From Thermoproteales archaeon (GTDB taxonomy: Archaea > Thermoproteota > Thermoprotei > Thermoproteales > Thermocladiaceae), in contig JAMOMD010000047.1 in the NCBI GenBank assembly GCA_027068725.1, forward strand, positions 1 to 16,611: DNA of 16,611 nucleotides, in the 5' to 3' direction. Made by a program: the position numbers and the translations under genes. Positions 1 to 5,705 of the stretch are shown in pieces; position 1 is the stretch's first letter, and each line of letters starts with the position of its first letter. The notes under the pieces are model-generated. The model saw only the letters and a program-made list of their open reading frames with translations. It searched no databases and was not told where the DNA came from.

Positions 1-808
1 AACAATTACGCCTCCTCATCAGTGGCTTGCGGTGTACAGATGGATAAGTAGGGTATTCTGCGCTGACGTGATCATACACTTTGGCACACATGGATACCTC
101 GAGTTTAGGCCAGGAAAAGGCGTTGGCCTATCCTGGAAGTGCTGGCCAGAGATAAGTATTGACGATATTCCACACCTCTACGTCTACGTTGTGACTAACC
201 CCATGGAGGGGGTCATAGCTAAGAGAAGAAGCTACGCCATCCTGATAGATCATCAGTATCCTCCAATGTCTATTCCTGAGGTCATGGAGGAGCTTGAAGA
301 TCTTCTGAACCAGTACTCACGTGCACGTGGCTTAGGTGAGCATCATCGTGCACGTGTGATCTTTGAGAAGATTCTAGATGCTGCAAAGAAGCTAAACATT
401 AATGTTCACTTAGACGATCCTGATAAGGTAGTTGAGGAGCTTCATAGGTACCTTGACATGGTCAAGAATACTCAGATTAATCTTGGTCTACATGTGTTTG
501 GGAAGGCTCCAGATATTGACAAGACCGTTGAGTATGTTGTGACGTTGTTCCTAAAAGATACGCCACGTAGTAAGTCAGTGCTTAGACTTGTTGTGGAAGC
601 TCTTGGGCTTGATTATGACTATCTGCGCGATCATCCTGAAGTGTATGTGCGAGAGCTCGGCATGACTGGGAGAGAGCTACTTGACAAGATCAGGAAGGTC
701 CTGATACATGTTCTACACGAGCTTCTTAGAAATGGATGTAGAGATGCTACGGAGATTGAGAATAGACTACGCAGGATGCTTCTACGCGAGCTAGGTCTCG
801 TCACGTAA
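1..808 (+). CDS. cobN: CobN-like cobaltochelatase large subunit, partial and C-terminally short
   Basis: CobN inserts Co2+ into hydrogenobyrinic-type corrin rings during cobalamin synthesis, working with an AAA+ ATPase pair. The frame is open to the left window edge: reading from base 2 gives PPHQWLAVYRW just before the GTG at 32, matching the CobN motif PPHxYLAFYRW, so that GTG is internal. Diagnostic stretches are HFGTHGYLEFRPGKGVGLS, then CWPEISIDDIPHLYVY, NPMEGVIAKRR and IDHQYPPM, then a helical segment ending near LHVFGKAPD. About 268 residues are visible. The frame stops at 806-808, before the usual C-terminal chelatase domain (the region with the RNP and PTGRNxY-type motifs and the RIDV segment). 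No other frame continues it, because secY starts 37 nt later. It may be one half of a split CobN or a truncated gene. The related BchH and CfbN-like chelatases share these motifs, so the metal is an inference. Confidence 0.8.
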   Translation, partial: TITPPHQWLAVYRWISRVFCADVIIHFGTHGYLEFRPGKGVGLSWKCWPEISIDDIPHLYVYVVTNPMEGVIAKRRSYAILIDHQYPPMSIPEVMEELEDLLNQYSRARGLGEHHRARVIFEKILDAAKKLNINVHLDDPDKVVEELHRYLDMVKNTQINLGLHVFGKAPDIDKTVEYVVTLFLKDTPRSKSVLRLVVEALGLDYDYLRDHPEVYVRELGMTGRELLDKIRKVLIHVLHELLRNGCRDATEIENRLRRMLLRELGLVT

Positions 809-845
809 AAGTTTTTTCCTATCTGTAGACCACTGCAGGAAAGTC

Positions 846-2276
846 ATGCCTGAGGCACGTTCGCTACTTGAGAAGCTGGATCCTATACTGAGGTACGTCC
901 CTACTGTACCTAGGCCGAGAACACCGCTTCCACTGTCTGCGAGACTGTTCTGGACGTTCGTTGCCGTGACTATATACCTGTTGCTAATGATGACGCCGCT
1001 CTACGGTATACAGCACGCTGTTGTTCCATCATTCTACTTCAGGTTAATGTCACTGATATTTGCGACGAGCTTTGGAACGCTTGCTCACTTGGGAATTGGT
1101 CCCATAGTCATTGCAGGCATCATACTGGAGATACTTGTCTTCTCAGGAATTCTCGATATTGATCTTGAGGATCCTGTAGATAGAGTCAGGTTTAACGCAC
1201 TGATGAAGCTGCTCTCGCTTGCCATTGCTGCACTTGAGGCAATTACAGCAGTGACAATTGGCTGGCTTAGAGTTTCGTCACCTCTGATAGGTGCGCTAGT
1301 AGTGATTCAGCTGCTCATTGCTACGATGATCATAATACTGCTAGATGATATGATAACAAATGGCTGGGGACTAGGAAGTGGCATAGGCTTGTTCATACTT
1401 GTCAGCATTGCTAAGACCGTGATGTGGTACACGTTCTCACCAGTTCTAGCACCTGATAACTATCCTGTAGGAGTAATACCAGCCCTCATCACTGCAATAG
1501 TTAGACATCACCTACCTCTCGACCTGATATACTCCTTCAATAGAGGAGGCACAATAGTTGGTCTAGCAGCAACAATACTGCTCGGCTTCTTTGTCCTGTA
1601 CCTCGAGCTGCTGAGCGTGCCAATACCACTCACATTTACTCAGTTCAGAGGAATCAAGTATAGTCTACCACTGCGCGTCATGTACGTCTCGGTCATACCT
1701 ATCATATTCACAGCATTCACACTGATCCTGATATCGCACCTGCTTCAGTATGTTGCATTTGCAACAATGAACAATCCAGCACTGAAATGGCTTGCCTGTG
1801 TTAGAAGAGCACCAGAGTTTGGCGGTGCCTGGGTACCATGTGAGAATAGTCTACTGTACTTCCTATGGTCACCACCGCCACCCAACATCACTCCACAGTA
1901 CGTGATTGTGCACATCATACTGTACGTAGTTCTATGTACAATCTACGCCTACATCTGGGTCAACATTGCTGGAATGTCAGCTGAAGATCAGGCAAAGTAC
2001 ATAGTCGAAGCAAAGCTAAGCATACCTGGCTTCAGACCAAACGTCAGAATAGTCGCCAAGTACCTAGAGAAGTACATTAACGCACTAACAATAACAAGCG
2101 GAGTCCTGACAGGACTACTAGCAGCACTCGGCGACCTACTACAAGTCTTCGGAGGAGGAATAGGACTAATACTACTAGTAGAGATAGCACTACAGTACTA
2201 CGCAATAGCCGTAAGCGAGCACCTGTTCGAGATGTTCCCAGGACTAAGAAGATTCGCAGGAATAGAAAGACTATAA
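846..2276 (+). CDS. secY: Protein translocase subunit SecY (Sec61 alpha)
   Basis: This is the central channel of the Sec translocon in the cytoplasmic membrane; it passes unfolded proteins outward or into the lipid with SecE and Sec61beta. The 476-residue protein has the usual crenarchaeal length and about ten hydrophobic segments. Early landmarks are the RP-rich N-terminus (PRPRTPLPLSARLFW), the plug/TM2 region after IPLYG-like TPLYGIQ, and DDMITNGWGLGSGIGLFI. The cytosolic loop PIPLTFTQFRGIKYSLPLRVMYVSVIP matches the ribosome-binding loop. An external loop between the later helices holds C318 and C332, which could form a disulfide. The C-terminus HLFEMFPGLRRF is typical of archaeal SecY. 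ATG 846 follows GCAGGA. The gene lies 37 nt after cobN and away from its usual L15/adk neighbours. The last 65 sense codons contain no codon ending in T, unlike the start of the gene. Confidence 0.96.
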   Translation: MPEARSLLEKLDPILRYVPTVPRPRTPLPLSARLFWTFVAVTIYLLLMMTPLYGIQHAVVPSFYFRLMSLIFATSFGTLAHLGIGPIVIAGIILEILVFSGILDIDLEDPVDRVRFNALMKLLSLAIAALEAITAVTIGWLRVSSPLIGALVVIQLLIATMIIILLDDMITNGWGLGSGIGLFILVSIAKTVMWYTFSPVLAPDNYPVGVIPALITAIVRHHLPLDLIYSFNRGGTIVGLAATILLGFFVLYLELLSVPIPLTFTQFRGIKYSLPLRVMYVSVIPIIFTAFTLILISHLLQYVAFATMNNPALKWLACVRRAPEFGGAWVPCENSLLYFLWSPPPPNITPQYVIVHIILYVVLCTIYAYIWVNIAGMSAEDQAKYIVEAKLSIPGFRPNVRIVAKYLEKYINALTITSGVLTGLLAALGDLLQVFGGGIGLILLVEIALQYYAIAVSEHLFEMFPGLRRFAGIERL

Positions 2277-2412
2277 CATTAAAATCGAGAACTATTAAAA
2301 CCAGCGCGCTCCCCCACGACGCTTAATAAACATTTCAAATTTACGACAAGCTAGTTATCAAAAACCGTTCTATAACACATTATGTTATCTGTAGAATTCC
2401 TTTTAAGGTCAT

Positions 2413-2464
2413 TCAGCTAGGATAGCGCTCATCACTCTGCGTCAGGTGCTGACCTCCTCATCAC
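2413..2464 (-). ncRNA. Box C/D guide sRNA (candidate 1)
   Basis: Read on the minus strand: box C GTGATGA (2464-2458), a 12-nt guide GGAGGTCAGCAC, box D' CTGA (2445-2442), a 6-nt spacer, box C' GTGATGA (2435-2429), a 12-nt guide GCGCTATCCTAG, and box D CTGA (2416-2413). All four boxes match the archaeal consensus and both guides have the standard 12-nt length. The predicted role is 2'-O-methylation of rRNA or tRNA with L7Ae, Nop5 and fibrillarin. By the 'box D plus five' rule the targets are G5 of CUAGGAUAGCGC and U5 of GUGCUGACCUCC. I could not place either target. The TTTAAA at 2491-2496 would start a minus-strand transcript about 3 nt before box C. An inverted repeat (ATAACA/TGTTAT, 2372-2388) and a T run (2359-2363, minus sense) lie downstream. 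Confidence 0.9.
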
Positions 2465-2490
2465 TCTATTCTCCTCCTGTCGTGACAAGA

Positions 2491-2496
2491 TTTAAA
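2491..2496. promoter_or_regulatory. TATA box of uL14, possibly shared with the sRNA
   Basis: TTTAAA centred 31.5 nt before the uL14 ATG gives a leader of about 5 nt if transcription starts 26 nt downstream. On the other strand the same palindromic box is 26-27 nt before the expected 5' end of the C/D sRNA. Use in both directions is an inference. Confidence 0.65.
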
Positions 2497-2524
2497 ACGA
2501 GGCTCTTAGACACTCGTCACAGCC

Positions 2525-2959
2525 ATGGCGAAGAAGGGAGTAGCAAGGCAAGTTGGTGTACCCTGGAAGTACCATATTCCACCAGCAGTGTTCATAAACA
2601 GTCTAGTACCTGTCGCAGACAACAGTGGTGCTAAGCTTGTTAGAATAATCGGAGTCTGTGGATGTAATGCAAAGACTGTGCATAGGAGAATTCCTGGAGC
2701 AGCTGTTGGAGACATGGTTGTAGTATCGGTCAGAGAGGGCAAGCCTGAGATGAGAAAGCAGATCATGAGAGCTATCGTGATTAGGCAGAGAAAGCCGTAC
2801 AGGAGACCAGACGGTACATGGGTAATGTTCGAGGACAATGCAGTAGTGATAACAGACGAGCTTGGCAATCCAAAGGGCACAGAGATTCATGGCCCAGTAG
2901 CAATGGAGGCTGCACTAAGGTGGCCAGCAATTGCAAACCTTGCAACAATGATCGTATAA
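2525..2959 (+). CDS. rpl14p: Large ribosomal subunit protein uL14
   Basis: uL14 sits at the interface side of the 50S subunit, contacts 23S rRNA and takes part in the bridge to the small subunit. Family signatures are VPVADNSGAKLVRIIGV near residues 28-44, RRIPGAAVGDMVVVSV, KPYRRPDGTWVMFEDNAVVI, and the archaeal ending GTEIHGPVAMEAALRWPAIANLATMIV. The protein has 144 residues, slightly longer than typical archaeal members because of an N-terminal MAKKGVARQVGVPWKYHIPPA extension. The start is set by the TATA box 31.5 nt upstream; there is no obvious Shine-Dalgarno sequence, as expected for a very short leader. Archaeal uL14 usually lies in the S17-L14-L24 cluster. Here no other ribosomal gene is present, so the gene stands alone with its own promoter and terminator-like tract. 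Confidence 0.97.
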   Translation: MAKKGVARQVGVPWKYHIPPAVFINSLVPVADNSGAKLVRIIGVCGCNAKTVHRRIPGAAVGDMVVVSVREGKPEMRKQIMRAIVIRQRKPYRRPDGTWVMFEDNAVVITDELGNPKGTEIHGPVAMEAALRWPAIANLATMIV

Positions 2960-2968
2960 TCCCGCGCT

Positions 2969-2999
2969 CTTTATTCTTCCTTCAGTTTTTCCTAAAAAC
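2969..2999 (+). terminator. Pyrimidine-rich terminator-like tract after uL14
   Basis: A run rich in T and C starts 10 nt after the uL14 stop. It ends in GTTTTT-CCT-AAAAAC (2985-2999), a short perfect inverted repeat containing T5. Archaeal RNA polymerase terminates on T-rich tracts, so this is a reasonable terminator. Confidence 0.45.
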
Positions 3000-3049
3000 G
3001 CGTACCTAAACGTTAAGATACCCTTTTCCTGAAAAATTCTCTACTGTAC

Positions 3050-4213
3050 ATGGTTAGGGCGGTTGGTATTGATCCAGGTACGTATAGTATGGACATTTTT
3101 GGGTTCGATGATGAGACAGGGAAGATAATTGTTGACGAGTCTATACCACGTGTTAAGATTACGGAGAATCCTGAGATTGTTCTCGAAATTTTGAGAAAGG
3201 TGAAGGAGGAGCACGGTATTGACATAATTGTTGGCCCATCCGGTTATGGGGTTCCAACTAAGCGAGCAAGCGAGCTCGATGATCATGACATTAGGTATGC
3301 AACATTCATAACATATAGAGACTACGAGCGTAGACTCAGGATAGTTGGATTGAGAAGACTCATGAAGTTGCTGAAGGAGGCTCCTGATCTAAATGTGTGG
3401 TTCTGTCCTGGTGTTGTTCATCTTCCTACAGTTCCTGAGCATAGGAAAGTGAACAAGATTGACATGGGGACTGCCGATAAGGTATTCAGTGTTGTTGCTG
3501 CTGTTCGAGACTTTTACGAAGAGGGAATTCCACTAGATAGGCTAGATTTCGTACTTGTTGAGATAGGCTTCGCTTATAATGCTGTTATTGGAGTTAAGGG
3601 AGGAGTCATAGTTGATGGTATAGGTGGAACATACGCGTCCATAGGCTACCTTGGAATGGGTGCACTTGATGCAGAACTAGCGTACGCACTTGCCAATTCT
3701 ATAGATGACTTTTCGAAAAACATCCTATTTCAGGGAGGAGCAGCATATATTGCAGGCATAGACCCATTCAAGACAAGCATAGAAGAGTTTGTTAAAAAAG
3801 CAATAGAAGGAGATGAAAAAGCAAGGATAGCCTACGAGGCTTTTATCGAGGGTATACTCAAAGACATTGCGAGAATATTAGTATCAGTAGATAATCCACG
3901 CGCAGTAGTTCTAAGTGGTAGATTTGTAAGAGTAAAAGAATTTAAAGAAGACCTAGAAGATAGACTAAACAAATTTTTGAAAAGATTCAATATCAACTGC
4001 GAGATAAGGTACATTAGGAGGAGAGGAAAAGTTTGCAAAGAAGCAGCAGAAGGAGCAGCAGTAATAGCAAACGGTATAGCAGGTGGTATATATAAAGAAA
4101 TTATACATCATATGAAACTGTTAGAAGCTCGCGGTCACATATTCGACCATATCTACCTACCTGAAGATATTGTTAATAAGATTAAGAACACGTTCACGAA
4201 CGTACCAATATAG
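3050..4213 (+). CDS. DUF1464 protein, ASKHA-fold kinase-like (predicted butyrate kinase type)
   Basis: This is an archaeal DUF1464 family protein (387 aa). The family belongs to the acetate kinase/sugar kinase/Hsp70 ATPase superfamily and has been predicted to be a butyrate-kinase-like enzyme; the substrate is not shown by the sequence. The N-terminal phosphate-1 loop is VGIDPGTYSMD (residues 5-15). A second phosphate-loop candidate is NKIDMGTADKV (135-145), followed by VEIGFAYNAVIGV and GGVIVDGIGGTYASIGYLGMG (184-204). The adenosine-type motif is VVLSGRFVRV, and the Ala/Gly-rich helix after it (EAAEGAAVIANGIAGG) is typical of the fold. It starts 90 nt after uL14. Synonymous codon choice changes along the gene: the first 100 codons use GAG/AAG/GTT and the last 100 use GAA/AAA/GTA. 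Confidence 0.85.
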   Translation: MVRAVGIDPGTYSMDIFGFDDETGKIIVDESIPRVKITENPEIVLEILRKVKEEHGIDIIVGPSGYGVPTKRASELDDHDIRYATFITYRDYERRLRIVGLRRLMKLLKEAPDLNVWFCPGVVHLPTVPEHRKVNKIDMGTADKVFSVVAAVRDFYEEGIPLDRLDFVLVEIGFAYNAVIGVKGGVIVDGIGGTYASIGYLGMGALDAELAYALANSIDDFSKNILFQGGAAYIAGIDPFKTSIEEFVKKAIEGDEKARIAYEAFIEGILKDIARILVSVDNPRAVVLSGRFVRVKEFKEDLEDRLNKFLKRFNINCEIRYIRRRGKVCKEAAEGAAVIANGIAGGIYKEIIHHMKLLEARGHIFDHIYLPEDIVNKIKNTFTNVPI

Positions 4214-4296
4214 GAATTAATTTCAATATTTAACATTTTTCATAACATGTACAGGATATACTAGGATTTGACAAAGTGAGAAGAGAAATCAGGTTA

Positions 4297-4325
4297 GGAA
4301 AATGAAGAGAAGGGAGGAAAAGAAG
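4297..4325 (-). terminator. Polypyrimidine tract downstream of the low-complexity gene cluster
   Basis: On the minus strand this is an almost unbroken C/T tract (purine-rich on plus), about 100 nt past the stop at 4426. It may end the minus-strand transcript. Nothing else is recognisable between the DUF1464 stop and the sRNA apart from AT-rich sequence at 4214-4260. Confidence 0.3.
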
Positions 4326-4363
4326 TTGAACTTTTTTGGGGTGTGAGTTTTGTTGAGAAGTAG

Positions 4364-4414
4364 GTGATGATGGCAGGGTTAGCCGATTTGTGAGGATGGT
4401 CGGCAGTTGTCTGA
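4364..4414 (+). ncRNA. Box C/D guide sRNA (candidate 2)
   Basis: On the plus strand: box C GTGATGA (4364-4370), a 12-nt guide TGGCAGGGTTAG, box D'-like CCGA (4383-4386), a 3-nt spacer, box C'-like GTGAGGA (4390-4396), a 14-nt guide TGGTCGGCAGTTGT, and box D CTGA (4411-4414). Imperfect internal boxes are common in archaeal C/D sRNAs. A T6 run (4332-4337) sits where a TATA box would start transcription about 3 nt before box C. Predicted target sites, opposite the fifth nucleotide upstream of each D box, are C5 of CUAACCCUGCCA and C5 of ACAACUGCCGACCA. I could not place them in an rRNA or tRNA. It lies in the 3' region of the opposite-strand cluster, antisense to its 3' UTR. Confidence 0.72.
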
Positions 4415-4425
4415 TGTTTTATTCT

Positions 4426-4818
4426 TTACGATTGTGTTGATTTTTGTCTTATGTATTCTTTTAGTTCTTTTATTCTTTCTTCAACTGCTTTTAGTTCTTC
4501 TTCTAGGTCTTTTATCATTTCTTCTAGGAATTTCTTGTAGTCTTCTAGCATTGATAGTTCTTCTTCAGGTGTCTGTGGTGGAGGTGGCATCCAGTACCAT
4601 GGCCATGGTGGTGGGTAGTATGGCATTGGTGGTGGGTATGTTGGCATGTATGGCTGTGGCTGATATTGCTGGTATGGGTACTGCTGCTGTTCTGGTGGCT
4701 GCTGGGTCATCTGCTGCTGTGGATACTGGTACTGCTGTTGCTGCTGGTACTGTGGTGGTGGCGGGGGTGGTGGAGGTGGCATGTATTTCATTAGTCTCCA
4801 GAGTCTGAACCAGGCCAT
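4426..4818 (-). CDS. Pro/Gln/Tyr-rich protein with C-terminal coiled coil (DUF5320-like tail)
   Basis: This 130-residue protein has no assigned function. It has three parts. Residues 1-13 are basic and aromatic (MAWFRLWRLMKYM). Residues 14-82 are low complexity: nine prolines in a row, then Gln/Tyr runs, then PPP/MPYY/WPWYW blocks. Residues 84-126 form a strongly charged heptad coiled coil (EEELSMLEDYKKFLEEMIKD and on). The coiled coil resembles the C-terminal part of DUF5320 proteins, which end in a similar LKEYxxxLEEELEEIxxRIEEL helix. ATG 4818 lies 7 nt after the previous stop, with TGAGAGA between, so it is the third gene of a minus-strand operon. No signal peptide is evident. The translation is uninterrupted and starts with a good coupling context, so I regard it as a real gene. 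The opposite-strand frame over it (4407-4808) is a shadow of the repeats. Confidence 0.72.
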   Translation of the reverse strand: MAWFRLWRLMKYMPPPPPPPPPQYQQQQQYQYPQQQMTQQPPEQQQYPYQQYQPQPYMPTYPPPMPYYPPPWPWYWMPPPPQTPEEELSMLEDYKKFLEEMIKDLEEELKAVEERIKELKEYIRQKSTQS

Positions 4819-4825
4819 TCTCTCA

Positions 4826-5005
4826 CTATGATGTTGTCTTCAGGGTTTCAAGGAACTTTCGCATCATGTCAAACATCATTCTGTAGCTCTCTAGCACGGT
4901 CATGTAGGCGAACATGTAGTACATTGGCACTGTTATCCACCACATGTACATGTACATCAGGTATGCTGGGTCAAATGGTGGAGGCGGCAGGTAGTAGGGG
5001 ATCAT
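4826..5005 (-). CDS. Small Met/Tyr-rich hydrophobic protein
   Basis: A 59-residue protein of unknown function. Starting from ATG 5005, its first base pairs overlap the TGA of the upstream gene as ATGA (5005-5002), the classic arrangement for coupled translation; an in-frame GTG at 5014 is the alternative. It contains 11 Met and 9 Tyr in 59 residues, a PPPP stretch near residue 7, and a hydrophobic MYMYMWWITVPMYYMFAYM core that could enter a membrane or stack against its partners. The tail SYRMMFDMMRKFLETLKTTS looks like an amphipathic helix. The MYYM motif is shared with the upstream Trp-rich protein and is encoded by the same 12-mer (CATGTAGTACAT on plus). I infer that it acts with the two flanking low-complexity proteins. 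Met/Tyr density suggests metal (soft ion) or polymer contacts, but nothing proves it. Confidence 0.62.
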   Translation of the reverse strand: MIPYYLPPPPFDPAYLMYMYMWWITVPMYYMFAYMTVLESYRMMFDMMRKFLETLKTTS

Positions 5006-5289
5006 GGCCACCACCTAGGCATCATGTAGTACATGTACATCCACGGCATGTAGTACATCCATGCCATTGGATAGTACATCATGTAGTACATGTAGCTCCA
5101 TGGACTGTACCACAGCCATGGAAATAGGAATCTGCATGCTCCTCTTCCAAATAGCCATCCTGGTCTCAGCCATGGCGGCAGGAAGCTAAATGGTCCTCTT
5201 CCTGGCCATGGGCTCCACCATCCTCCTCCTCTCCATCCTCTTCCCCATCCGCCTCCCCATCCACCGAACCACCAGGCCATACCGCTCAC
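5002..5289 (-). CDS. Trp/Gly/Met/Tyr-rich low-complexity protein (DUF5320-like N-terminal part)
   Basis: A 95-residue protein built from only eleven amino acid types (M, S, G, A, W, F, R, P, L, C, Y). It has no D, E, K, N, Q, H, T, V or I, and 17 of 95 residues are Trp. The N-terminal half is GGWGGGWGRGWRGGGWW followed by PWPGRGPFSFLPPWLRPGW, like the G/R/W-rich half of DUF5320 proteins. The C-terminal half is tandem MYYM/PMAWMYYMPWM. The only cysteine is in RGACRF. The start is GTG 5289, which puts TTTAAA (5315-5320) 28.5 nt upstream; ATG 5280 is the alternative. It has its own promoter just after the DUF134 stop, with a perfect 20-bp palindrome downstream of the TATA box. It overlaps the next gene by ATGA. 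The function is unknown, and co-location with DUF134 is the main clue. Confidence 0.7.
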   Translation of the reverse strand: MSGMAWWFGGWGGGWGRGWRGGGWWSPWPGRGPFSFLPPWLRPGWLFGRGACRFLFPWLWYSPWSYMYYMMYYPMAWMYYMPWMYMYYMMPRWWP

Positions 5290-5293
5290 CGTG

Positions 5294-5320
5294 TTTTGAG
5301 CAGTTGCTCAAAAATTTAAA
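5294..5320 (-). promoter_or_regulatory. TATA box and palindromic operator of the low-complexity operon
   Basis: On plus coordinates, TTTTGAGCA (5294-5302), GT, TGCTCAAAA (5305-5313) is a perfect inverted repeat with 9-bp arms. One base further lies TTTAAA (5315-5320), the likely TATA box for the minus-strand gene starting at 5289. The palindrome therefore covers the DNA between the TATA box and the expected transcription start at about 5291, where a bound repressor would block polymerase. It could also fold as an RNA hairpin only if transcription began upstream, for example as read-through from DUF134. The regulator is unknown; the adjacent DUF134 and Lrp-like proteins are candidates. Confidence 0.7.
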
Positions 5321-5326
5321 CCCTTC

Positions 5327-5653
5327 TCAGCATTTCCCGTCTTCTGTCGCTGCTATCAGGATGGACTTGCGGTTAACAAGTGCATCAATCAGCTTCTTTC
5401 TAGCATTCTCGAGTATTCTCCAGAGTGTACTTCTAGGAAGACCCATTCTCATTGCTGCCTCGTGCTGTGTGAGATCATCAAGATAGACTAGCTTCAGTGC
5501 CTGAAGCTCTACGTATGTTAGGACTACCTTGTCCTGCGTGTCTACGCACTGGTCAGTCACTGGCATAGGAACGAAAATTGTGCAAGTACTAGGAACATCA
5601 ACTGGGACAAGTCTCTTCCTTCTCTTTCCCCACATCCATCTGTGTCCTGGCAT
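5327..5653 (-). CDS. DUF134 (UPF0251) helix-turn-helix DNA-binding protein
   Basis: This is a 108-residue member of the UPF0251/DUF134 family of predicted DNA-binding proteins. The family core is clear: LTYVELQALKLVYLDDLTQHEAAMRMGLPRSTLWRILENARKKLIDALVN (about residues 46-95), a sigma-70 region-4-like HTH, followed by the short KSILI strand. The N-terminus has the usual basic stretch (MPGHRWMWGKRRKRLVPVDVP), and a Cys pair (C24, C37) lies before the HTH. DUF134 genes often sit next to DUF5320 and dinitrogenase iron-molybdenum cofactor-type genes (family knowledge), which fits the low-complexity genes that follow. ATG 5653 is preceded by GAGGACGAG, and an AT-rich TATA-like stretch lies near 5688-5696. 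The gene is divergent from the Lrp-like regulator. I infer that it may control itself or the operon at 5289. Confidence 0.88.
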   Translation of the reverse strand: MPGHRWMWGKRRKRLVPVDVPSTCTIFVPMPVTDQCVDTQDKVVLTYVELQALKLVYLDDLTQHEAAMRMGLPRSTLWRILENARKKLIDALVNRKSILIAATEDGKC

Positions 5654-5705
5654 GGTGCTTCTCGTCCTCTATGCTGTAGAGTGGTTACTTTATTAGATTA
5701 GTTTA
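5654..5705. promoter_or_regulatory. Divergent promoter region between DUF134 and the Lrp-like regulator
   Basis: This 52-bp gap holds an inverted repeat CTCTA-TGCTG-TAGAG (5667-5681), which lies between an AT-rich TATA candidate (TTTATTAGATTAG, 5689-5701) and the DUF134 start. The TATA candidate fits a minus-strand start with a short leader. For the plus-strand GTG at 5706 it is too close (about 13 nt), so that gene's promoter is unclear. The repeat differs from the 5294-5313 palindrome. Confidence 0.35.

Noticed and set aside
1484..1490. GTGATGA on minus inside secY
   Set aside because: It is a single box only, with no D or D' box at the right spacing.
2277..2412. tRNA or riboswitch in the AT-rich gap after secY
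   Set aside because: There is no cloverleaf, no conserved loop sequences and no stable long stem. Only a 6-bp inverted repeat (2372-2388) is present, which more likely relates to sRNA 3' end formation.
4407..4808. Plus-strand frame of 133 codons rich in Val, Leu, Ala and Gly
   Set aside because: It is the mirror of the Pro/Gln/Tyr and coiled-coil gene on the minus strand. The minus-strand frame has a sensible coiled coil and operon context, and this one has neither.
4913..5091. CATGTAGTACAT copies as a CRISPR-like or satellite array
   Set aside because: The copies have unequal spacing and no unique spacers, and each codes MYYM in frame, so they are coding repeats.
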